NCBI RefSeq assembly: GCF_021545335.1
Contig: NZ_CP089312.1
Coordinates: 434,001-498,000 of the forward strand
DNA from: Streptomyces sp. GQFP
Lineage (GTDB): Bacteria; Actinomycetota; Actinomycetes; Streptomycetales; Streptomycetaceae
Direction: 5' to 3'
Length of the DNA: 64,000 nt
The notes under the pieces were generated by a model, which saw nothing but the letters and a program-made list of their open reading frames with translations, was not told the origin of the DNA and searched no databases. Positions 36,202 through 44,743 of this stretch are shown one piece after another. Each line of letters begins with the position of its first letter. The first letter of the stretch is position 1. The translations under genes were made by a program, and so were the position numbers.

Positions 36202-37833
36202 ATGCACGCTGATCTCCTCTTCACCGGTGGTCCGGTCTTCGCCCCCGGGAATCCCATGGCCGTCGCGGTCAGCGGCGGGCGGATCGTCGCTGTGGGGCGG
36301 GGCGAGGTGAACGATCTGGTCGGGCCGGGGACCGAGGCGGTCGATCTCGCGGGGCGGCTGCTGCTGCCGGGCTTTCAGGACGCGCACGTCCATCCGCTGC
36401 CGGCCGGGCTGGAGATGACCCAGTGCGATCTGACGGGCGCGAAGACCGCCGAGGACACGGTGGCCGTCGTCCGCGCGTACGCCCTCGCGCATCCCGAGCG
36501 GGAGTGGATCACGGGCGGCGGCTGGTCCATGGAGGCCTTCGAAGGGGGCACGCCCACCCGGGAGTCGCTGGACGCGGTGGTCGCGGACCGGCCGGTGTAT
36601 CTGCCCAACCGGGACCATCACGGGGCCTGGGTCAACACCCGTGCCCTCGAACTCGCGGGCGTCACCCGGGACACCCCGGACCCTGCTGACGGCCGCTTCG
36701 AGCGGGACGCCTCGGGCGAGCCGACCGGCATGCTCCAGGAAGGGGCCATGGAGTACGTGGGCCGGCTGACCCCGCCGGTCACGGCGGCGGAACGACGGGC
36801 GGCGCTGCTGTCCGCTCAGCGCCGGCTGCACTCGCTCGGTGTCACGGCCTGGCAGGACGCGCTGGTCGGCTCCTTCCTCGGCATGGAGGACCCGTCGGAG
36901 ACGTATCTCGCCGCCGCCCGGGACGGGTCGCTGACCGCGCGGGTGGTCGGCGCGCTGTGGTGGGACCGGGAGCGCGGGGCCGAGCAGATCCCCGAACTCG
37001 TGGCGCGGCGGGCCGCGTTGAGCGGGGGCAGGTTCCGGGCGGGCAGTGTGAAGCTGATGCTGGACGGGGTCGCCGAGACGGGCACGGCCGCACTGCTCGA
37101 CCCCTACCTCGACAAGTGCGGCTGCGTCACCGCGAACCGGGGCACGAGTTTCGTGGACGCGGCCGAACTGCCGAAGTACGTCACGCAGTTGGACGCCCTC
37201 GGTTTCCAGTGCCACTTCCACGCGCTGGGCGACCGGGCCGTACGGGACGCCCTGGACGCCGTCGAGGCCGCGCGCGCGGCGAACGGGCCGAGCGACACCC
37301 GGCCGCATCTGGCCCATCTCCAGGTGGTCCACCCGGACGACGTGCCGCGCTTCGCCCGGCTCGGCGCGGTCGCCAACATCCAGGCGCTGTGGGCCATGCA
37401 CGAACCCCAGATGGACGACCTGACCATCCCCTTCCTCGGTCCCGAACGGGCGGCGTGGCAGTACCCGTTCGGCGCGCTGCTGCGCTCCGGGGCCACTCTG
37501 GCGGCGGGCAGCGACTGGCCGGTCAGCAGCCCCGACCCGCTCCAGGCGATCCACGTCGCGGTCAACCGCGCGGCACCGGGTTCCGCGTCGCCCCGGGTGT
37601 TCCTCCCCGCCGAACGCATCGGTCTGACGGCCGCCCTCACGGCGTACACCGCGGGTTCGGCGTACGCCAACCACCTGGACGACACGGGCAGCGTGCGCGT
37701 CGGGGCGCTGGCCGACCTGACGGTCCTGGACCGCGATCCGTACGCGGGGCCCCCGGAGGCGATCGCGGAGACGAAGGTGGCGCTCACCTATGTGGGCGGT
37801 GAGCGGGTGTACGCGGCGGAGGGGGCAGCCTGA
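36202..37833 (+). CDS. Amidohydrolase family protein (YtcJ-like)
   Basis: 543-residue metal-dependent hydrolase of the amidohydrolase-3 group. Metal-ligand motifs: LPGFQDAHVHPLP, a lysine in SVKLMLDGVAETG, His in CHFHALGDRAV, His in LAHLQVVHPDD, and Asp in AAGSDWPVSS. The C-terminal composite beta domain (VGALADLTVLDRDPY) is complete. The substrate is unknown; in related clusters the permease would import it, but the adjacent permease is broken. Confidence 0.9.
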   Translation: MHADLLFTGGPVFAPGNPMAVAVSGGRIVAVGRGEVNDLVGPGTEAVDLAGRLLLPGFQDAHVHPLPAGLEMTQCDLTGAKTAEDTVAVVRAYALAHPEREWITGGGWSMEAFEGGTPTRESLDAVVADRPVYLPNRDHHGAWVNTRALELAGVTRDTPDPADGRFERDASGEPTGMLQEGAMEYVGRLTPPVTAAERRAALLSAQRRLHSLGVTAWQDALVGSFLGMEDPSETYLAAARDGSLTARVVGALWWDRERGAEQIPELVARRAALSGGRFRAGSVKLMLDGVAETGTAALLDPYLDKCGCVTANRGTSFVDAAELPKYVTQLDALGFQCHFHALGDRAVRDALDAVEAARAANGPSDTRPHLAHLQVVHPDDVPRFARLGAVANIQALWAMHEPQMDDLTIPFLGPERAAWQYPFGALLRSGATLAAGSDWPVSSPDPLQAIHVAVNRAAPGSASPRVFLPAERIGLTAALTAYTAGSAYANHLDDTGSVRVGALADLTVLDRDPYAGPPEAIAETKVALTYVGGERVYAAEGAA

Positions 37834-38050
37834 CTACCGGCCCGTGCCCAGGCTCAGACGGAGTGTCAGGGACTGCGGTGCGAAGCCGTTCCGCTCGTAG
37901 AAACGTATGGCGTCCGTGTTGCCCGCGCAGGCGGTCACCTCGGCGTGCTCGGCGCCCTGCCCGCCGCCCAGCGGACGAAGGCGTCCACCAGGCGTGCCCC
38001 GGCCCCCGAACTCCGGTGCCCGCGTGCTCGCGCGGCCAGTCGGCGTCGAC
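37834..38050 (-). pseudogene. GNAT acetyltransferase remnant with frameshift
   Basis: Acetyl-CoA-binding motif A (RGHRSSGAGARLVDAFVRWAA) is in one frame. Motif B (AEVTACAGNTDAIRFYERNGF) and the C-terminus are in another; they would join at about 37970-37980 with one extra G in GGCGGGCAGG. The N-terminal half of the GNAT fold is absent. Non-functional remnant next to the DUF1304 promoter. Confidence 0.7.
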
Positions 38051-38086
38051 GCTCGGATCACGGGTGCCGGCGTCAGGTCGACTTGC

Positions 38087-38121
38087 TGGACAACCGTCCA
38101 TGTATGCTGGACACCTGTCCA
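38087..38121. promoter_or_regulatory. Double operator TGGAC-N4-GTCCA upstream of DUF1304-TetR
   Basis: Two perfect dyads, at 38087-38100 and 38108-38121, spaced exactly 21 bp (two helical turns). A TATGCT at 38103-38108 between them may be the -10. Likely the autoregulatory site of the TetR gene of the same operon. Confidence 0.75.
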
Positions 38122-38148
38122 AGAATCCTACATAGGAGTTTGCCGAGC

Positions 38149-38511
38149 ATGGAGACGGTCGCGAACGTGCTGGTCGGTCTGGTGGCCGCGCTGCACGCGT
38201 ACATCCTGGTGCTGGAGATGTTCCTGTGGCAGCGTCCGCCGGGGCGCAAGTTCCACGGGTTCGACGCGGAGATGGCCCGTGCGACCGCCAAGATGGCCGC
38301 CAACCAGGGGCTCTACAACGGGTTTCTCGCGGCGGGCCTGGTCTGGGGGCTGATCGCCGCCGATCCGACCGGGTTCCGGGCGCAGGTCTTCTTCCTCTCC
38401 TGTGTGATCGTGGCCGGCGTCTACGGCGCCGCGACGGCGAACCGGCGCATCCTGTTCGCCCAGGCGCTGCCCGGCGCCATCGCCCTGGCCGCCGTCCTCG
38501 TCGCGCGGTGA
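38149..38511 (+). CDS. DUF1304 membrane protein
   Basis: 120-residue protein with four hydrophobic helices. Family hallmarks: LVAALHAYILVLEMFLW, MAANQGLYNGFLAAGLVWG and VAGVYGAATANRRILFAQALPG. Function unknown. TAGGAG lies about 11 bases before the ATG. It overlaps the TetR start codon by four bases (GTGA), so both are one operon under the double operator. Confidence 0.9.
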   Translation: METVANVLVGLVAALHAYILVLEMFLWQRPPGRKFHGFDAEMARATAKMAANQGLYNGFLAAGLVWGLIAADPTGFRAQVFFLSCVIVAGVYGAATANRRILFAQALPGAIALAAVLVAR

Positions 38512-39071
38512 CCCGCGGCGAGCCCGAGGACTCGCGGGCCGCCCGCACCCGGGCCAAGCTGCGCGAGGCCCTGCTGGCGGAGTGCGCCGAGCATCCGCTG
38601 GCGGAGGTCAGCGTCGCCGCGCTGGTGCGCGGGGCGGGGGTCGGACGGGCCACCTTCTACGTCCACTATCCCGACCTGGAGGCGCTGGCCGTCGACGCCT
38701 GCGCCGATGTCGTACGGGAGGCGGTGGACGCCCTGCATGCCTGGCGTGGCCGACCCGACCCGGTGATCGCGCCGGTCGCGCTCGTGGAGTTCTTCACGGA
38801 CCTCACCCCGCACACCGCGCTGTACCGGGCCCTGCTGAGCCCGGGCGGCGGGGGCCCGTTGGGCCAGGTACTGCACCGGGACCTGCGTGCCCGGAGCCTC
38901 GCGGAACGCGAACTCGCGGGCGCGGCGGACGCGCCGCTGGTCGCCTCGGCGGTGGCCGCCACCTTCGCGGGGGTCCTGGCGGACTGGCTGCACGGCCGGA
39001 TCGAGGCGACGTCGGAGGAAATCGCGCACCAGGTGTGGCAGTTGCTGGTGGCGCTGCACCGGAGCCGGTGA
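38508..39071 (+). CDS. TetR-family regulator
   Basis: 187-residue regulator. Helix-turn-helix: VSVAALVRGAGVGRATFYVHYPDLEAL. The C-terminal domain resembles the TetR_C_33-like type with LHRDLRARSLAERELAG. Translation starts from a GTG overlapping the DUF1304 stop. It probably represses its own operon through the TGGAC-N4-GTCCA sites. Confidence 0.88.
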   Translation: MTRGEPEDSRAARTRAKLREALLAECAEHPLAEVSVAALVRGAGVGRATFYVHYPDLEALAVDACADVVREAVDALHAWRGRPDPVIAPVALVEFFTDLTPHTALYRALLSPGGGGPLGQVLHRDLRARSLAERELAGAADAPLVASAVAATFAGVLADWLHGRIEATSEEIAHQVWQLLVALHRSR

Positions 39072-39266
39072 GCACGACGCCGTCGACGGCGGCTCAGCCT
39101 TTGTCTGGACGCCATTTGCCGCAGACATGCGAAACCCAACAGGGTGCGCAATCCTGGGTTCAGTGCCTCATAGGGTGCGGCAGGCGGGGTTCCGGCAGGT
39201 CCCTGTTCACAACGCGGCCCAGTCCACGGCAACCGCACCTTTCCCGAACCGACAAGGAGACGGAAT

Positions 39267-39698
39267 ATGATGCGGAATTCGGCCAGGAAGCTCGCAGCAG
39301 TGGCGAGTTGCATCGTCGTTACAGTCGGCGGCCTCACGACAGGCGCCGTCACCGCCAACGCGGCACCGCAGGAGCGCTCAATCCCCAAGGCCGCCGCGCC
39401 CCCGTGCGTGAGCCATGAGTACGCGAAACCCTCGGAGACCCACGGCTACCCGGCATCCTTCCCTGGCGGCACCTGGCTCCGCCTGTCTCGCGGTTGCGAC
39501 GAAATCTGGTTGAAGCCCAACACCAACCGGTACGTCAAGGTGTGCATCGGCTACAGAGACAACGTGCGGTGCCCGAGCAGCTACACATACGCCTACGCGA
39601 ACACCTGGAATAAGCTCGCATCGGATGTCACGGCCGGAGTCCAGTACAAGTTCAACTTCCAAGGGAGCGGGGCGTCCTCCGGGCTGTACCACGGCTGA
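39267..39698 (+). CDS. Small secreted Cys-containing protein, unknown
   Basis: 143 residues: signal peptide (about 1-32, ending ANA) and a mature domain of about 110 residues with four cysteines (C47, C77, C93, C102), probably two disulfides. Many aromatic residues (SSYTYAYANTW, YKFNFQG) suggest a beta-rich fold. AAGGAG is well placed before the ATG pair at 39267/39270. Codon use is less GC-biased at third positions than in neighbours, which hints at recent acquisition. No family recognised. Confidence 0.7.
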   Translation: MMRNSARKLAAVASCIVVTVGGLTTGAVTANAAPQERSIPKAAAPPCVSHEYAKPSETHGYPASFPGGTWLRLSRGCDEIWLKPNTNRYVKVCIGYRDNVRCPSSYTYAYANTWNKLASDVTAGVQYKFNFQGSGASSGLYHG

Positions 39699-39739
39699 CC
39701 AACCGTGACGCGGGTGACCGTCTGGTTCAGCACGTCCAA

Positions 39740-39770
39740 GGGCCGCCGAGCCACACACGCTCGACGGCCC
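39740..39770 (+). terminator. Hairpin terminator after secreted protein gene
   Basis: Arms GGGCCGCCGAG / CTCGACGGCCC (one mismatch) with a 9-nt loop, between convergent genes. Confidence 0.55.
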
Positions 39771-39793
39771 GTCGGACCACAGGAACAGCCGCG

Positions 39794-40903
39794 TCAGCCG
39801 AAGGTAAGTACCGGCTTGATCGTCTTGCCCGCGCTCATGTCCCGTACCGCCTGGTCGATGTCCGCGAACGGGTAGGTGCTGATCAGGCGGTGCAGCGGGA
39901 GCCGTCCCGCCTTCACCAGGTCCACCAGGGCCGGGATGAAGGACTGCGTCTCGACGTCGCCCAGGGTGAGGCCGACGACGCGCTTGCCGCCGAGCATCCC
40001 GTTGACGTCCAGGGCGACCTCCGTGCCGAAGGGCGGGGCGCCGACCACAACGAGCGTGCCCCGCTGGGCGAGGGCGTCGACGCCCTGGCGGAGGACAGCG
40101 ACGCTGCCGGTGGTCTCGACGACGCCGTCGGCGCCCTGGCCGTCGGTGATCCTCGCGACCGCCTCGCCGAGGTCGGACTCGCCCGCGTTGATCGTGTGGG
40201 TGGCGCCCAACTCCTTGGCCAGCGACAGGCGTTCGCCGACCTTGTCCACGGCGATGATCCTCGTCGCGGGGGTGAGCGCGGCCGCCATGACCGCCGAGAG
40301 GCCCACCGCTCCGGCGCCGAGGACCAGGACCGTGCTGCCCAGGCCCGGCTTCAGTACGTTCCAGACGGCGCCGACACCCGTCTGGACTCCGCAGCCCAGC
40401 GGGGCGATGGACTCCAGGGGTACGTCCGCGTCGACCTTGACCAGGCTGCGCTGATCGACCAACGCCCGCTCGGCGAACGAGGACTGGCCGAAGAAGTGGC
40501 CGCCCAGCTCCGTGCCGTCGCGGCTGATCGTGGCGGTGCCGTCGGCCCGGCGGCCCCCGAGGAGGTTCAGCGGCAGCCAGGTCACGCAGTACGCGGGGTG
40601 CCCGTCACGGCAGTTGCGGCAGCCGCCGCAGGAGGTGAAGGACAGGACGACATGGTCGCCGGGCTCGATGCCGGTGACGGCGGAGCCGACCGCCTCGACA
40701 ACGCCCGCGCCCTCGTGCCCCAGAACTCCGGGAAGGGGGAAGGGCAGTCCGCCGCTCGCCACACCGAGGTCCGTGTGACACAGGCCCGTCGCGACCAGAC
40801 GTACGAGGGCCTCGGTGGGCGCGGGGTCGGCCAGTTCGACGTCGGAGAGGGTGAAGGGGGCACCGCCGGACTCGACGACCGCGGCGCGGGTGGTGATGGA
40901 CAT
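39794..40903 (-). CDS. Zinc-dependent alcohol dehydrogenase (aryl/benzyl-alcohol type)
   Basis: 369-residue MDR alcohol dehydrogenase. Catalytic zinc: C42 (GLCHTDLG) and H63/E64 (LGHEGAGVVE). Structural zinc: cysteines C92, C95, C98 and C106. Rossmann motif VLVLGAGAVGLSAVMAA. The overall sequence is closest in style to aryl-alcohol dehydrogenases. GGGAG precedes the ATG. It is the second gene of an operon with an aldehyde dehydrogenase, so an alcohol would be taken to an acid in two NAD+-linked steps. Confidence 0.92.
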   Translation of the reverse strand: MSITTRAAVVESGGAPFTLSDVELADPAPTEALVRLVATGLCHTDLGVASGGLPFPLPGVLGHEGAGVVEAVGSAVTGIEPGDHVVLSFTSCGGCRNCRDGHPAYCVTWLPLNLLGGRRADGTATISRDGTELGGHFFGQSSFAERALVDQRSLVKVDADVPLESIAPLGCGVQTGVGAVWNVLKPGLGSTVLVLGAGAVGLSAVMAAALTPATRIIAVDKVGERLSLAKELGATHTINAGESDLGEAVARITDGQGADGVVETTGSVAVLRQGVDALAQRGTLVVVGAPPFGTEVALDVNGMLGGKRVVGLTLGDVETQSFIPALVDLVKAGRLPLHRLISTYPFADIDQAVRDMSAGKTIKPVLTFG

Positions 40904-40959
40904 ACTGAACTCCCTTACGGGCTGAACGAGTTGGCGTGAATACGAGACAGCTGACGGAC

Positions 40960-42417
40960 TCAGTCCAGCGAGACGACCACTGACTTGACCTTCGTGTACG
41001 CGGCCAGCGCCTCGGGGCCGTACTCGCGGCCGAAGCCGGAGTCCTTGACGCCGCCGAAGGGGATCGCGGGGTCGAGCATCGCCCAGTCGTTGACCCAGAC
41101 GATGCCCGCCTGGAGCCGGTTCGCCACGCGGTGGGCGCGGGCCAGGTTGGTGGTCTGGACGCCCGAAGCCAGGCCGTACGGCGTGGAGTTGGCGAGCTGG
41201 ACCGCCTCGTCCTCGGTGTCGAAGGGCTGGACGGTGAGGACCGGGCCGAAGATCTCCTCCTGGACGACCCGGGAGTCGTTGGCCAGGTCGGCGATCACCG
41301 TGGGCTTGTAGTAGTAGCCGCCGTCCAGGTCGAGCCGCTCGCCGCCGCAGACGATCCGGGCGCCCTCCTTGCGGGCCAGCGCCACGAACTCCTCGACCTT
41401 GCGCAGGTGCTTCTCCCCCGCCATCGGCCCCACGACCGTCTCGGGCTGCCGCGGGTCGCCGAGCGGGACGCCGGGCACCGCGTCGGCGAGGATGCCGAGC
41501 AGGGTCTCGTACACCGGGCGTGCGACCAGCAGGCGCGGGCCGCCCATGCAGAACTGGCCGGTGTTGAAGACGAAGCCCTTGATGACCGCGCCGACCGCCT
41601 TCTCGACGTCGGCGTCCTCGAAGACGATGTGCGCCGCGTTGCCGCCCAGCTCCATGGTGACCGGCTTGAGCGCCTCGCCAGCCGCGCTCGCCACATGGCG
41701 GCCGATGGCGGTGGAGCCGGTGAAGGCGATCTTGTCGATGCCGGGGTGGCGGAGGAGCGCCTCGCCCGCCACCGGGCCGGTGCCCGTGACGACGTTGACG
41801 ACGCCGTCCGGTACGCCCGCCTCCTGGAGCAGCTTGGCCATGTAGAGGGCGCTGAGCGGGGTCTCGTCGGCGGGCTTGTGCACCACCGTGTTGCCTGCGG
41901 CCAGCGCCGGGCCGAGCTTGGAACCGGCCAGGATCAGCGGGAAGTTGAAGGGCGTGATCGCGGCGACGACGCCGATCGGGTCGCGCTTGGTGTAGGCGAG
42001 GGCGTTGTGGACCGTCTCGCGGGTCGCGCCGTCCAGCGAGAAGGCGAGGGCGGCGAAGTACTCGTAGTCGTTGGCCGCGTTCGTCACGTCGACCGCGTGG
42101 CACAGGCTGATCGGCTTGCCCACGTCGAGGCTCTCCAGCTGCGCGATCTCGTCCGCGTTCTCCCGGATGAGCTGGGCGACGCGGTTCAGGATCCGGCCGC
42201 GCTCGCGTCCGGTCGTCGCGGCCCACGGGCCGCTCTCGAAGGCCTCCCGCGCGGCACGCACGGCCGCGTCCACGTCGGCCGCCGACGCCTCCGCGACGGT
42301 CGCGACGACGGTGCCCCGGGACGGGTCGACCACCTCGGTACGCGCTCCGTCCGCCGCCTCGCGCCACTGTCCTCCGATGAACAGTCGCCCGGGTTCGATC
42401 TCCAAGGTGGCCATCAC
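40960..42417 (-). CDS. NAD(P)+-dependent aldehyde dehydrogenase
   Basis: 485-residue ALDH with N158 (ITPFNFP), E256 (MELGGN) and the nucleophile C290 (NTGQFCMGG). The C-terminal motifs EEIFGPVLTV and FGGVKDSGFGREYG are normal. It resembles the betaine/benzaldehyde-like ALDH group. First gene of the operon with the alcohol dehydrogenase 56 bp downstream. The upstream dyads and divergent MarR gene indicate substrate-induced expression. Confidence 0.92.
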   Translation of the reverse strand: MMATLEIEPGRLFIGGQWREAADGARTEVVDPSRGTVVATVAEASAADVDAAVRAAREAFESGPWAATTGRERGRILNRVAQLIRENADEIAQLESLDVGKPISLCHAVDVTNAANDYEYFAALAFSLDGATRETVHNALAYTKRDPIGVVAAITPFNFPLILAGSKLGPALAAGNTVVHKPADETPLSALYMAKLLQEAGVPDGVVNVVTGTGPVAGEALLRHPGIDKIAFTGSTAIGRHVASAAGEALKPVTMELGGNAAHIVFEDADVEKAVGAVIKGFVFNTGQFCMGGPRLLVARPVYETLLGILADAVPGVPLGDPRQPETVVGPMAGEKHLRKVEEFVALARKEGARIVCGGERLDLDGGYYYKPTVIADLANDSRVVQEEIFGPVLTVQPFDTEDEAVQLANSTPYGLASGVQTTNLARAHRVANRLQAGIVWVNDWAMLDPAIPFGGVKDSGFGREYGPEALAAYTKVKSVVVSLD

Positions 42418-42448
42418 TACTCCTCAGCATCGTCGCCAAGATTTCAAT

Positions 42449-42498
42449 CAACAGGATTCCTGTTGGTCCGCAGTCTGATTACAGACAGGTTTCCTGTC
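42449..42498. promoter_or_regulatory. Two MarR operators between ALDH and marR genes
   Basis: CAACAGGATTCCTGTTG (42449-42465) and GACAGGTTTCCTGTC (42484-42498) share the core ACAGG-N3-CCTGT. One sits 32 bp upstream of the ALDH start, the other 20 bp upstream of the MarR start; the centres are 34 bp apart. Confidence 0.8.
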
Positions 42499-42517
42499 AA
42501 TGCTCTAGTCTCGATCC

Positions 42518-42946
42518 ATGGTCAGCACCAAGGCACCGCCCTCACTGCTCTACATGGTCAAACAGGTGGAGCTCGTAGTCCGCTCCCATCTGGACGAGCT
42601 GGTCAGACCAGCTGGAATCACCGCACTCCAGTACACCTCGCTCACCGTCCTGGAGCGACACGACGGCCTCTCCGCGGCCCAGCTGGCCCGTGACTCCTTC
42701 GTCACCGCGCAGTCCATCGCCGATCTCGTCCGGTCCCTGGAGAACCGCGGGCTCGTGCGGCGGGAGCGCAATCCACGCAATCGCAGAGAGCTGCTGATCC
42801 TGCTGACCGACGCCGGCCGCGAGCTGCTCGAACGCTTCACGGAACCCGTGCGGGAGCTGGAGGAACGGATGATCCGCGACCTCACCTCGCACCAGGCGGA
42901 CCAGTTCCGTCAGGCCCTGTCCAAGGCCTGGCACTCGCTGTCGTAG
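42518..42946 (+). CDS. MarR-family regulator of the dehydrogenase operon
   Basis: 142-residue winged-helix protein: LSAAQLARDSFVTAQSIADLVRSLENRGLVRRERNPRNRRELLILLTDAG is the recognition helix plus wing, flanked by dimerisation helices. Divergent from the ALDH/ADH operon and separated by two matching dyads, so it very likely represses both directions and is released by an aromatic or aldehyde-type ligand. Confidence 0.92.
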   Translation: MVSTKAPPSLLYMVKQVELVVRSHLDELVRPAGITALQYTSLTVLERHDGLSAAQLARDSFVTAQSIADLVRSLENRGLVRRERNPRNRRELLILLTDAGRELLERFTEPVRELEERMIRDLTSHQADQFRQALSKAWHSLS

Positions 42947-43123
42947 TCCCGCCCCGCAGATCGCGGGAGGACGCGTGCGAGACTCACATCGATTTCGCAG
43001 ACATATGTCAATCGAACATGCTCAAATTCACTCCATCGAGGGTAACTTGCAGGGCGGGGAAGTCACTTGTGCTCTCATCCGCGGGTCCCGTCACCTCAGC
43101 AGGCGGTTGGAGGCGATGTCGTA

Positions 43124-43504
43124 GTGCAGCAGGATCCTGCACCGCCCACCCGGCATCTGCGTGTCCACGAGGACCGTGGCCACACCGTGCTGGAGTTCCA
43201 CGGCGAGATCGACATCGCCGCGGCCGTCGAGATCATCCCGCACCTGGACGCGGCGACCGGCCGTCCGGACGCCCGGATCGTGATCGACCTGACGGATGTC
43301 GAGTTCTTCGACTGCTCGGGGCTGCGTCTGTTGTACCGGGCCCGCCACCGGGTGCTCAGCCACGACGGCCGCCTCCACCTGGTCTGCACGCACCCGCTCA
43401 CCCTGCGTGTCCTCAAGGTCACCGGCCTGGCCACCGTACTGCCGCCCGCGGCCTCGCTGGACGCGGCCCTGGGGCAGCCCGAGGCCACGTCCGGCACGTT
43501 ATGA
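43124..43504 (+). CDS. STAS-domain anti-sigma factor antagonist
   Basis: 126-residue STAS protein; DVEFFDCSGLRLL gives Ser65 as the phosphorylation site. The GTG at 43124 is chosen because GGAGG lies 10 bases upstream; earlier codons lack an RBS. Single gene ended by a hairpin. Its kinase and phosphatase partners must be elsewhere; the SpoIIE/HATPase protein at 18530 is a possible one. Confidence 0.87.
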   Translation: MQQDPAPPTRHLRVHEDRGHTVLEFHGEIDIAAAVEIIPHLDAATGRPDARIVIDLTDVEFFDCSGLRLLYRARHRVLSHDGRLHLVCTHPLTLRVLKVTGLATVLPPAASLDAALGQPEATSGTL

Positions 43505-43531
43505 CCCCGCCGGGCACCCAGTACGGGGTCA
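43502..43531. terminator. Hairpin between convergent STAS and PRPP synthetase genes
   Basis: Arms TGACCCCG / CGGGGTCA with a 14-nt loop; the first arm includes the STAS stop codon. Confidence 0.55.
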
Positions 43532-43544
43532 TCCTTCCTGTCTG

Positions 43545-44495
43545 TCAGGTTCCCGGGGCGTCGAACAGGGCGCTGACGGACTCACCGTTGTGAATGCGAC
43601 GCACGGCCTCGGCGAGCGCCGGGGCGATGGACAGCACCCGCAGCTTCTCGGTGCGCTCCTCCTCCAGGATCGGCACGGTGTTGGTGCACACGATCTCCAG
43701 CACGTCGGGCTGCTCGCTCAGCCGCTTCAGCGCGCCCGCCGCGAACAGCCCGTGGGTACAGGCGACCCGGATGGACCGCGGCCCCAACTCCCGCAGCCGC
43801 TCCAGGAGTTCGAGGACCGTACTGCCCTTGGCGATCTCGTCGTCCAGCACGATGACGTCCCGGCCCGTGACCTTGCCGATCACGGAACTGATGCTGACCC
43901 GGTCGTCCGCGAACCGCTGCTTGGCCCCGGCGGCCACCTCGGCGCCGATCAGCCGGGCGAAGTGCGCGGCCTCCTTGGCGTTGCCGAGGTCGGGCGAGAC
44001 GACCGTCGTCCGGGACAGGTCGTACTGGCGGAAGTGCGCGGCGAGTTCGCGCAGGGCGTGCAGATGGTCGACCGGGACCGAGAAGAAGCCGTGGACCTGC
44101 GGGGAGTGCAGGGTCATCGCGAGGACACGGCTCGCGCCGGCCGCGACCAGCAGGTCGGCGACCAGCCGCCCGCCGAGCGAGATCCGGGGCATGTCCTTCT
44201 TGTCGGAGCGGGCGTAGGCGTAGTGCGGCATGACGACCGAGATCCGCCCGGCGGACGCGCCACGCGCCGCGTCGCACATCATCAGCAGCTCGACGAGGTG
44301 TTCCTGGACCGGGACGACCAGCGGCTGGACGAGGAAGACGTCCCGCTCCCGGCAGTTGGCCTGGAGCTGCACCTCCAGGCAGTCGTTGGCGAACCGGCTG
44401 ACCTGAGTGGGCCGCAACGGCACGCCCAGGTGCTCGCAGACCTCGGCCGCCAGCTCGGGATGGGCACTACCGCTGAACACGGCGATGTCTCGCAC
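43545..44495 (-). CDS. prs: Ribose-phosphate pyrophosphokinase (paralogous type)
   Basis: 316-residue PRPP synthetase. N-terminal [46 protein letters not shown] and [11 protein letters not shown] are conserved. The PRPP/ribose-phosphate loop reads [16 protein letters not shown] where housekeeping enzymes have a DD-x-I-(D/S)-T-(A/G)-G-T pattern, so the second acidic residue of the loop is altered. It is a single gene not linked to glmU/pth, the usual neighbours of the main prs; it may therefore be a secondary-metabolism or specialised isoenzyme. Confidence 0.88.
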   Translation of the reverse strand: MRDIAVFSGSAHPELAAEVCEHLGVPLRPTQVSRFANDCLEVQLQANCRERDVFLVQPLVVPVQEHLVELLMMCDAARGASAGRISVVMPHYAYARSDKKDMPRISLGGRLVADLLVAAGASRVLAMTLHSPQVHGFFSVPVDHLHALRELAAHFRQYDLSRTTVVSPDLGNAKEAAHFARLIGAEVAAGAKQRFADDRVSISSVIGKVTGRDVIVLDDEIAKGSTVLELLERLRELGPRSIRVACTHGLFAAGALKRLSEQPDVLEIVCTNTVPILEEERTEKLRVLSIAPALAEAVRRIHNGESVSALFDAPGT

Positions 44496-44743
44496 GAACC
44501 GCTCCTCGCATGATCATTCCGGTCGGCCACGGCCCATCGTACTGGCCGCTCCTGGCACTCCGTGCCGCGAAAAGCGGTTGCGGCCGGCCGCCGGAGCGAC
44601 GCCATGATGGCGGCGGCCGATTCTTCCCGGCTCTCCCCTGTCTCTCCCCGCCTCTCCTCGACCTCAGGAGCACGGAATGCGCCGTTTCCTCGGAACTCTC
44701 CGCCGCCCATGCCGGACCACAGTTCTCGAGGACTCGACCGCCC

